Positions 1 to 12,000 of a DNA stretch of 64,000 nt are shown here, piece after piece (position 1 is the first letter of the stretch; each line of letters begins with the position of its first letter). Source of the DNA: Amoebophrya sp. A120 (Eukaryota > Sar > Dinophyceae > Syndiniales > Amoebophryaceae); contig CAJINV010000014.1 in the NCBI GenBank assembly GCA_905178155.1, positions 2,015,888 to 2,079,887 of the forward strand, given 5' to 3'. Position numbers and translations under genes: made by a program. The notes beneath the pieces are model-generated. The model was given only the letters and a program-made list of their open reading frames with translations, ran no database searches and was not told the origin of the DNA.

Positions 1-3000
1 AGAGAAGTCCACTCCCTTGCTCAGCCTTGGTCGCTTCCGCCTTCATTTTTCGCTGTTCCTTGTACTGTTTTACGAGTTCCATCCGCTTGTCCTTCGGTAT
101 CTGAGTGACCCAATACTTTTCGAGTTCCTCTTTTCGTTTCTCCACCTCGTCGGTGGCAAGTTGACAGAATTTGTCGTTCTCCAACTCGTATGAACTGCAA
201 AAGTATCGTACTCGTACAAATGCATATACAAATTTATTTCTCAGCATCATCATCATCATCATCATCATCATCATTGAGAAATAAAATTTGTAATGCGGAT
301 TTACCTTAATAAGACAAAGATTTGTAATGTAAGACTTGCATTATATACGAATACGATACTTTTGCACAGGATAACTCGCGTCCGTTTTCGAAAGAGCAGA
401 CCTCTGCCCGCTTGTCGAGCCTCTCTTGCAAAGGAGCGACTCCTATCAAATGCAAAAATGTCTGGGTCTGGAAGAGTTGGAACCTGTGATGCAAACTCTG
501 GAACACGCAAAAACTTTTGTTGCGTGAGCGCCAAAAGCTGTCCATTTCTTGGTCCGCAAGTAGGAAGTTTCTGATGCGGGACAGGCATCATGAGGCGTGC
601 TCAAAACCTGTGATGCTTTTGCCTGCATCAGACGCCATTTGCGTGATCCGAAATATGCATGACAAATCTCGTAATCTTCCAGACCCAGACATTTTTGCAT
701 TTGATAACTCCTGACTCCGGTGCTCCCGGGTCGGCCTGTAGCCACTCTTCTGGCGGCCTCAAAGCCTCCGCTTCCAACGCGTCCATTTTCGCGCTACCAT
801 CCTCGGCGTTTTCAGAATTTATGCATTGCAATTATCATGTAGTTGTTACATGGGTGGTCTACAACTTTTAGAAGTCTATGTTGACATTCGCATTTTTGCA
901 ATAGAGTGGCCCGCCCTTGTTGTAAGTACGGTAGAACATCACCAGCATCAGAAGTTTCGCGGGCCGCCTATTCTTGCTGATTCATACCTGAAGGAGCGCG
1001 TGTATAATGACAAAGAAGTGCCATCAACCTCCGATATTAAAAGAATTCTTGATGGCCATGCATCAATTATCGCATCCATGCGTGACAGCTCTAGGTCTTG
1101 TTGTCCTTCAAATCTTGTCGCGTCACGAATTGTATTGTATCCAGACCCGGACGACAACTACATGTGTGCAATGCATAGCGTTGGGATCCTCGCCATTCAG
1201 GTGCTTCACGTCTTTCAGCGCTTTCTCCTCCCACTTCTCCATGATTTGTTGCGTCTCCAGCGCTATCCTGTGCAAAAGTATCGCACTCGTATATCATGCA
1301 GTCACGAATTACAAATCTTTCTCTTAAACTTAAGTTAAATCAGCATTACAAATTCTATCTCTCATGCTGAGGAAATTTCAATTTGTAATGCATTTATACG
1401 AGTACGACAATTTTGCAATTCATAAGCGCGACCGGGTCCATCACGGAATCTTGGGCGTAATAGGTCGACAGCAGCATGGGCAGTGCCTCCTTGGATTTTT
1501 CCTTGACCTGCTCTAACAGGTCGTCCTCCTGATCTCTTTCCCACCCCGTATCGTTAGAAAAAATCGGCCCTCCCCATATCGACAAGGCACACCTCAGAAA
1601 ATTTGTCATGGTGATTTGTAGCCACAAATCGCATCTGTGATGCAAGAAAGCAACGCCACAGGCTCCGCCCAATGGTGCAGGCGGTTTGTAATGCTGTTGG
1701 GCCTGCTACGGCATAGACGTTCCTCATGCTAAGTGCCTAGGCCAAAACCTCTCGACTCCGGCACGATATGGGCCTGCAGTCCTCTACTGCAAGACAAATC
1801 TGACTTGTGGACGCAAATCCGGCATCACAAATTTCGTTTCGATGTGGGGAGGGGGGATTTTTCCTTGTGATACCCCGCTTGCCAGAACCACGAGGCCCGG
1901 GTTTCCTCGGCGTCGATCGAGGCCAGCAGCTGCCGTTCCGAGGCCATCGCAATCTCCCCGGCACTATGAACTGCAAAAGTATCGTACTCGTATAAATGCA
2001 TTACAAATTTTCTCAGCATGAGAAATAAAATTTGTAATGCTGATTTGCCTTGACAAAGAAATTTGTAATGCAAGACCTGCATTTATACGAGTACGATACT
2101 TTTGCACAGCATAGGCACTTTGTCCCCGCCACTTCAGCAGCTGTCCAGTCAAGCGCGTGAGCGGGGACGTCATTGCGTTATGCTCCATGGTGAACTTCTT
2201 CCAGTCTTTATCACAGGAAAAAAAGTGCTAACGTTATACGGTTCTCCTAGGTTGCAAAAAAGCATGACAGATTTTGCCTAGGATGCATGCTACGCATGAC
2301 AAATTCTGGCACGTTTGGGGATGCATTTCTGCATCATAAATTCCGTTTTTAACGTTGTACACTTTTTCCTGTGATAGTCTTCCACCAGGACCCCGTCCTC
2401 GTCGATCAGCAGCTCCCCTCGTTCGTTGAGCCGCACGCGCGTGCCAATCTCCATTTCCTCCCCGTATCCAGGAAAAAACACCCATCCCCAGCCAATTTTT
2501 TGTGCAAAACATGCATAAGCTCCTGCAGGTTTTTTTTTTTTATGCAAAAAATGAATCATGGGGAAGATGGGTTTTTTTTCCTGGATACCCCGACGTACTG
2601 CCACATGCTTGTTTCGAAAGGCCCCCACCACACCTTTTGCCAGTTGTCATCGCTCTGTCAAATGTAAAAAAAGTGTCTGGGTCTCCTGGAAGAATGCAAC
2701 TTGTGATGCTGCATTTGGATTTCGAAAACAATCTGTATTGCGTGAGCGGCAAAGAGAATGCGATTTTTGCTACGCGGGGAGGGCATCTGTCATGCGGAAT
2801 AGGCATCAAGATGCCCTTAAAACGTCTGTGATGCTAGGGCATGCATATGCAGGCATCATGGGTCATACAAATTATGCATCACAAGTCTCAGAATCTTCCA
2901 GACCCAGACATTTTTGCACTTGATACGCTCTCCAGGGTGGCAATGTCCACCTTCGACAGGAGCCCCGGGCGTCTCCCGACCTTCCCTTCCTCGTCTATGG

Positions 3001-6000
3001 CGTTCTCAAATGTTAACAGATTCGCAGCTGTTACGTGATTTGTCACGCAATAAAACTCTCAGCAGTATCTACATTTTCAAGCTGCTTCGCATGACAAACT
3101 TCCAAAGAGGTAGACAGCATCTAAATTATCTGTGCCAGACTAACCTGCACTTAATGCGAAAGGCGCAAAAATCTTCCGCCGTGCTCTTGCACTTTTGCCA
3201 TTTTTGCATACTTATATACAAATTCATGTAACTACAGTTGAGGATGTAACGCTTGAGAACGCCATATCGTCCAGCTTCTCCTGCAACCGTGTGAAGTCGC
3301 TCGCCACCTTGTAGTGGTAGCCGGAGTAGTCCTCGTACCCCTCCACGCCGTGGCTCGCCATCTTATCGTCGAGGAGCTTCCCCTATCAAGTGCAAAAGTG
3401 TCTGGGTCTGGAAGAATGCAAGTTTGTCATGCTTGTCTCGCATGACTCTTAAATTTGTCATGCACATTACCCAAGACCCCCAGTTTTCTGTCATGCAGAA
3501 ACGCAGTTCGTCATGCAGAATAGGCAACATCAAGAAGCTCAGAAACTTGTCATGCTGAGACAGCACTTGCGGCCTCCTCATGATACGCCACCCAGCGTCA
3601 CAAGTTTCAAGACCCAGACTGCCATTTTTGCATTTGATATCCCCACTTGCTTGTAGTGCGCAATCTGCCGCTCCTGTTGTCGCAGCTTCAGCATTTCCTC
3701 CTCGGACAGGTTGCGACGTCGGTCGAAAGCCACTTGGTCAGCATCGCGCAGGTCGAGGGAAATCCGCTTGGCGCTGCCCCGGCTGATCAGCTTTTTGCTC
3801 GTCTTTTTTGGGTGCATATGGGGGCGTCAGGATCGAAATCGACAAAGTTGAAATAGTTTGTCAAGCACAAGAAAACGCAAGGCACGAACTGACTGTCTTG
3901 CAGGAATGCCAACAGACGAGGCCAACTGTAAGAGCCTGTTTGGGGTTTCAGATTCGATAGAGCTGCTGAAGTAGGATGACAAAAGCAGCTCTCTGTGCCT
4001 AAAGAGCATGACAAATTCGATTTCAATGCTGCCAAAATTCGTCACGCGCCACTTGAAAACTGAATTCCAATTGGTATCGATTTTATGATGGATTACAAAT
4101 CACATTTCAACTTTGTCAATTTCGAAGATCCTGACAGTTCCATAGTGCAGTACTTCCTTGTATTTCTTGCTGTACATCTTGTTTCCGAACCAGAACCAGG
4201 TATCCAGGAAAAAACACTCATCCCTATCGAATTTGTCATGCAAAACATGCATAAAATCCACTATTTGCCATGCAGAAAATGGATGGGGATGGGTGTTTTT
4301 TTCAGGATACCAAGCGCCACCGCCCACGAGCACGGACGCTGCGAGTTGCCGGGGGTCGTGGTAAAGCTGTGTCTGCTGCTCACCGATGGCCTGGACCGAG
4401 TCTCGCGCTGCTTCCATGTGCCCGAAGATTGTATCTTCCGGGTTCTCTCCTGCTTATGCATTGGAAATATGTCTGGGTCTGGAGGAATGCAAGCTTCTCA
4501 TGCTCGTCGTCACACATGATTATGATTCATCTCAAAAAATCTGCAATACACGTCGAGCAGGAAAGCAAAAGCCTCTTGCCTGTCATGCAAAAATGCAGTT
4601 AAATTATGCGAAAAAAAAAGCGAAGCACATTCATAGACGGAGCTCAAAAAATTGGCATGCGTAGCTCCGTTTTTTTCAGTGCGCTCACCAGTAATCCACT
4701 AGCATCGGAACAAGAAATTTCCAGACCCAGACATGATATTTCTCGCACTGCATACTGCTCCATGTCCATCTCCCGGGGATCCGATGGTGTGTTCGGCGTC
4801 GTGGACGTTCTATGAACTGCAAAAGTATCGCACTCGTATAAATGCATTACAAATTTCCCCAGCATGAGAAATTATGCGGATTTACCTGAAGAAAAAAATT
4901 TGTAATGCAAGACCAAGACTTGCATTTATACGAGTACGACACTTTTGCACAGGATACGTTCTGATAATCGTTGACGACCCTCTCGACAGCGTCATGCTTT
5001 TCATTCAACTTTTCGAAGTTGTCGTGGTCGATGCGTATCTTGTTGTCGTCGTGATGTCCCCCATTATTACCTCCTCCTGCGCTTTCGTCGGCGTCGGCGA
5101 CATGGTCTTTAATGTCATCCAGCAAGTCTTTATACTTGTTCGCCTGCGCGTCGAGATCGTCTTGCGACGGATTGTATCAAATGCAAAAATGTCTGGATCT
5201 GGATGAAGGTTGGAACTTGTGATGCTACAAAATCTGAATCATGCAAAAAGACAAATCTGTGTTGCAAGATTAGCAAATGCTGCCCAATTTTGATCAAGTT
5301 GCGAGGCAGTTTCTACTCATGCAGGATAGGCATGATAGTGATCTCACAGATGAATCTGTCATGCTAGGTCCTCCATGACAGATGAGATCGTATGCGTCAT
5401 GGAAAATAACCTGGATGACATAGTCTAGCAGCGTCTTTTGCTGTTCGTGCAATACAGATTTTTGTACCATCCAGATGCAGCATCACAAGTTGCATCCTTC
5501 CAGACCCAGACATTTTTGCAATGCATAGATTGGGATGTTGGTTCTCATCCACGGCGTCTTGGATTTCCGTCAACTGTGTCTGCCATCCTACTACCCGCTC
5601 GTGATCATCACTGTCACCTGCTGTCTGCCTCGCTAAGCCGTCTAAGATGTCCTTCATCGCATCGTGTCTGTCCGTCAAATCGTCGTGCGCGTCTATGGTG
5701 TGTTCCCTCTTAACTTCCGTGAGCACGTTATGGAGGCGCCAGGATTAAAATCGTCAAAGTTGAAATAGTTTGCGACGCATAAAATGCAACCCGCAAAGTG
5801 CCTGTCTTGCAGAGTAGGCAAGGGAGGCAGATCGCAAGCCTGTTGAGGGGTAGAAACTGAGCTGCTAAAGTAGCATGACAAAAGGCGGCTTCCTTACCCA
5901 AACAGCATTACAAACGGGATTTCGACTCTACCAAAATTTGTCACGCGCCACTTGAAAACTAGGCACCAACTGGCGCCCGTTTTAATTCTCCATTGCAAAT

Positions 6001-9000
6001 TATTTCAACTTTGTCGACTTCAATCCTGACACTCCCATACGCGTCAGAGACCAATCTTTCGTACTCGTTCATCTTTGCGTCGTACTTGTCAACGTTTCGC
6101 ACTGTCGCGATCGCGGTGTCAAGTTCTTCTTTTCGCGCCAGCAGAGCCCGTTTGTCGTCTCCGTCCGTGACTTCATTGATCAGCGTATCCACAGTAAATT
6201 TCCCGCACACGACGACGTACAATAAATGCTGTCACTGCATGACATCGTCATCATATTCATCGCCATGTAGTGGACACCCGCACCCAGCGCCACAGGTCAA
6301 GGATCCCCTCCCCGGGGGGTGGGCGAGGAAGCACTTTCGGCGACCTCATCATACAAAACTTGACTCCGATTCTAGTTTAGCATGACAGGCGTTAGTACAC
6401 TGCAAATTGGTCGTGAAATTTGTGATGCATCTTGTGCATGTACGGGAAATTTGTACTTATTGCATACAGCGTCTTCATGCTCGTCTGCATGTCGCGCAGG
6501 TTGTGTTCCTTTTCTTCATCGGCTTGGATCTTGGCGCCCTAGAGGTGTAGGTATTCAGTGCGTCGTGTTGAATAGATCGTAAAGTAGACAGACATCAAAG
6601 GCTTGTTCGTGTGTGCTGTGTAGTAAGGCATAAGTAGGCAAATGACAAGGTCAACAGTTGCAAGTAGCCGGACCAGCGGCCAGAACTACTTATCATGGCG
6701 GCGCTGTTGAGGAGCATGAGCCCCTGTTGCATCATCGAACTCAATGCGTGAAGGACTCGGTTCTTCTATCGGTATTTTTTTTACTTGATAAAAGTGTCAA
6801 ACAAGTAAAACGCTGAATACATAGAAATGGGGGGCGCGACCCCACCAGAGGACCACTGTGCTACGCTCGATTCCTTCGGGCATACTTTGTGCGGAGGGCG
6901 AGGGATGTTACAGCGATCAGGACAATAAATTTCAATTTGTTAACATGGACAGAACCAGTGTGAAACGATGGAGTTTTTTCATCGACCGAACTCGCTTTCT
7001 TTACGACAACACGGCCAAACTCGTACGGGCTCCTTAACATCTGGCACTAGAATACGAATTATACTTAGAAATCGAAATCCATGATCAAAATAAAAAAAAT
7101 ACAATTTCGTCCATGTTGCCCTCGCGCATGTCCTCCTCCATTTCTTTCAGAGTTCCAAGGTGCTGCCTGTCCATGTGTTCCACACTGCTCTATGCATTGC
7201 AAATGTGTAGTCTGGGTCTTGAACAAGAGTTCCATTTCCAACTTGTCATGGTGGTGCTAAGTCTGGATCATGCATAAATCTGCGTTGTATGATTACCAAA
7301 GGTTGTCCACTTTATTTGAACAAGTCAAGTCGAGAGGGACGAGTTTATCGTGCAGGAAAGCCATCATGAGACAGACTTCGCAGAATCTGTCATGCTACTT
7401 CCTGCATTTATTGAGACCTCATGCCGCGTCATGGAACACCTGCATGACAAGTCTTGCAATCTTCAAAAAGATGACCCAGACATGTTTGCAATGCGTATGG
7501 TCCTCAACTCCGCAATTTTATCGTCCGCCGCGTCCATTCTATCCTTTTGACTGTCGATATAGTCTATCAACTGCAATTGCAAATATGTCTGGGTCTCGAA
7601 TGTCATTTGTCATGCATCTCATAAAAAACAAAAAAAGTCTGGAAAAATGCACCCAGAAGCATCACAGATAATTTCGCAAGATCTTCTTGATGCCTATTCC
7701 GCGTAGAGGGTCGCCCTTCATTTTCGCCTGGCAAGATTTATTGGGCAAGAACGTGGTTTGCCATTCATGCAACACAGATTTTTGTACCATTCAGTAGATT
7801 TGGCATGACAAGTTGCCACGTCTTTCCAAAAGAACCAGAATCAGACACATGATTTGCAATGCGTATAGCTCGTCTCCTCGTCCGTCCATGGCCGCGTCGT
7901 AGCTTCTTCGAGCGCCGCTTTTTTGATGACGATTTTTTGCATAAGCACATCCAAATAATCAGACTCACTTTGGTCGTGTTCTTTGATAGGCGCGTCCGAC
8001 CCGAGCACCTCTTTCATGTCGTCACTCGTCCGCAAACTGCCGTTGTCTGGCAGCGCCTTGATCCTCGCCAGCTCGTCGTCCCATCGGTCTTTATTTTCCT
8101 GCAACGTTTGGTCCCAGTCGTACTCCTGCGTCATGTATGGATTGTAAATATGTCTGGGTCTCCTGGAAGGTTGCAACTTGCAATGCTAATTCTGGATCAT
8201 GCAAAAATCTGTGTTGCGTGAGTGCCAAAAGCGGCCCACTTTCAACCAAGTTGGCAGGGAGTTTCTCACGCAGGATAGGCGCGATAGATATAGAACTCTC
8301 ACAGAATCTGTCATGCTATGTCCTACATATTACCAGACCTCATGGGTCATGGAAAACCTGCGTAACAAGTCTGGCATTCTTCCAGACCCAGACATTTTTG
8401 CAGTTGATATCATGATTTGCCCCCCCTGGGGGTTATATTCCAAACTATCGGGTAAATTTGGATCGTTCTCCTTCTCCAGAACGTTTGGATGGTTCTCCAG
8501 CAGTGTGGTGATGTGATTTAAAACGTCGAGTCGCTCGTGTAGCTTATCCGAGCCGTCCGAAACAAAATGTTGAAGTTCGGCGGGCATTGTAGCTTTCTGC
8601 TCATCTAGCTGTTTTTGTAAGTCATCTAGGCGCATTTTGTTGTTATCTATCTGGTCCATACAAAACCCGTAATTGAAGTCTTCTCCGTAGTCCGAATTAG
8701 TGTCTCGTTCATGGCAATACGTTGCATCATGGTTCGTGATATCATCCTGCAAATCGTGGATCTCTTTGCTGGTTTCTTGGTAACGTTCGAGGTGTTCCTT
8801 TTCCTTCTCCCAATCCTCCAGATTCTCCGCCGCAGTGTGTTCGAAGTCATAGTTTTTCAAGAGTTCGTATCAGAGTGCGCAACTGCCCCTCCCCCTCATT
8901 TGTCACGCTAAATACCCAATCCACCCTTTTCCTCTTGGCGATGTTTGCATGGCAATTTCTGGTAGCCCAAATAGCGGCACTTAGACTTACACTCCAGTGC

Positions 9001-12000
9001 AAATTTGTCGTGCACAACCACCGCTCTTGCTATATTGCTGCTCATGCCGTACAAGAAATGAGGGGGAGGGGGAGTTGTGCACTCTCATAGTTCGTCCGTA
9101 TGGGGGTGGGCCTCCAGATCCAGGTACCCGCTCTCCTCCTCGCCAAGTTCCGTCTTCAGCCACTGACCCCAATGGCCATCGTGTTCTCGTATGAGAGTGC
9201 AAATACGACCCTAACCCCCCTCAATCCCCCCCTCGTCAATTTGAAAATACAAACTTCTCTCGCGAACAATCGACATCAGCGGGTCGCCGGAAGAAGGAGG
9301 AATGAAGATAATTCTCCAGGAACAAAAGTCCACCTCCACGACGACGATCATGTAGTTGAGACTGCAGCGCCTTTCGGCGTCATATGCATATGCATGCTGC
9401 AGGAGCTCCTGCGCAATCAAAATAGTGGTGCAATCACGACTACATCTACGCGGGGAAGGAGCCGCGTTCTGCTCGTTTTTTTGTAAAATGGCAAATGACC
9501 GCCACACGACCAGCGAAGTGGTGGAGAGAGAGTTTTCCGTATTGTGCTTTCTCATACCGTCGAGATCTTGCTTGATCTTTATGGCGTACTCAGAGGGAAC
9601 AGTCTACACTGGAACAAAAATGATGCAAAAAGCGGAAATATTTTCATGTTGTGAAAAAATCATCGAAATCAACAACGAGAACAAATGCAAAGTCTACCTC
9701 GACCTCCTACAGGTCTGCATGACAAATTTTGTGAGGATCATCTGAACGACGCGGTTATTTGGACGGTCGCAGATTTGATGTCATCCTAGACTCCATGTTG
9801 GTCGCGAGACAGATTGCCAACGTTTTAGCACCATCGCAAATTGTACGTAGATGTACTTAGTTCCACTCCAGATTATGTTCCACCTGAGCACGTCGTACAG
9901 CCGTTCGTGATGCTATTCCCTGAAAATTGAAAACCCCCATGATCCAATTTGTCGTGCACAGTACCCGCCTGTGGTCCACCACATCAAAAATGATCTTTGC
10001 ACTAGTACCACATCCAATTTATTGTTGAATGCAAATCGTGGAGAAGTAGTAGTAGGATGTGTTTTTGTCATCTTCATCATGCGGTGGAAAATGGATGATG
10101 ATGGTACAACATAATTTTCAGGGAATAGATGTCCTGAATGTTGTCGAGAAGTTCCTTGTTTTTCACCGCTCCGTGTATGATGTTGCCACTCCACTCCTTC
10201 GAATCTCCGTCGGGATTACTGGGATCAATATGGTCCAGTTTGTCCAGCGCCTCCTGGATCTTGTTGATCTCCTCATTGTCCTCTTGTGCATTGCAAAAGT
10301 ATCGTATGATCGCACTCGTTCTCGTATAGATTGCATTATAAATTTTGGCAATTTTGTAAAAATTATGCTGTTTTACTATTTATAGGAAGAAGATTTGTCA
10401 TGCATATTTGCAAGAGTCAGCACGACGAGTCAAATAGGTTTTGCAATGGATACCACGTGTTCTCGCTGGTCTAGACCCACTTCCGTGTTGTGGTCCTCCA
10501 GGGCTTGGATCAGGGTGTCATTATCAAATGCAAACATGTCTGGGTCTCTAATGCTAAAAATGAACGGTAGACGCACTGCACTGCGCAGCTATACATGACA
10601 AATTTTTTGGCTGCCATGTCTTACGTATTCCGCATGGCAAGCTGCGTTTTTGCATGACAGGTAAGAGGGCTTTTTCGTGCCTATGCAACACAGATTCTCG
10701 AGTCATGCCAGACAAGCATGACAAACTTGCACTCTTCCAGACCCAGACACTTTTGCATTTGATAGGCCTTCAGGTCTTGCAAGTCCTGTTTGGTGTGCCG
10801 CAGCGCATCCATGGCATCTGGCTGCTGTTATCGAAGAAAAAAAGTTCGTCACGATCACTTATGCGCATTCTTGCAATACAAAATTGTTTGTCATGCGTAA
10901 AAATGCATCACAGCCAAACTTCATTAGGGATTTCCCTAGTGTTTCTGCAATACAAGGAAAGTTTGTGACGCTGAGAAAATTTGTAATGCAAAGCCTGCAA
11001 GTTAGTGACTGTGACAAACTTTTTTCTCTCCATAACTGTTCCAAAGTATGCAGTACAATTTTTTTCCCGCTCATGTACAAAATGCATCACAAACTTCGCG
11101 GCCAACTTAGAGCATATTTTTTTATTACCACGCATTTGTCATGCTGAATAAGCTCCTACGCTAGTTTTGTCATGCGGAGCCAGCATTTGTACGCGTAGTA
11201 CGGGAATAGACTTACTGTGGATACAAAGTCAGGCCCTCCGCCTCACCGTGAAATAATAGCGGATTGGGCGCGTGGGTACCGTCTCCGTTCAAGTCCCAAA
11301 AGTGCGAACCCGGGTCGTGCACCAACCAGTCGTGCCAGTCTTCCTGATATCAAATGCAAATGTGTCTGGACGTCTGGAAACTTGTGATGCTGGCCGGCGA
11401 GACATGGAGACGCGACAAATGACGGGTCTTCAGCATGACAAGTTTCTGAGGTGCAAGGTGTTGTCTGACAGCATTCAGCATGACAAACTGCGTTTTTGAA
11501 TGACAAACAATTGGAACCTTTGGGCAATATCCTGCATGACAGATTCGGGAGTCATCATGCTAGCAGAGCAACACAAACTTGCACTTTACTTCCAGACCCA
11601 GACATATTTGCCATGCATAGCTGGTCCCACCCGTGTATGACGGCGTTGTTGGTCAAGTCCCGCTATCCTGTGCAAAAGTATCGCACTCGTATTGCAATCA
11701 TGATGCATTACAGATTTTTTTCTTCAGGGAAATCCGCATTACAAATTTTTTATTCCTCATGCTGAGGAAATCATTTGTCATGCATTTATACGAGTATGAA
11801 ACTTTTGCAGTTCATACTCCCAGCGCGTTATCAACTTCGAAGGTGTCCACGACATAGTTCACAAGCCGGTGTGTCATATGTAAAAACGTCCTCACATCCC
11901 CATAGCCAAGTTGGGAACCTAGCAAGACAAGTCAAGTCCACAAGTTTTGGGAGCCACGCATGAGAAGTTGCAGTCCGTAGTGTAGTGCATGTTTTTAGCA

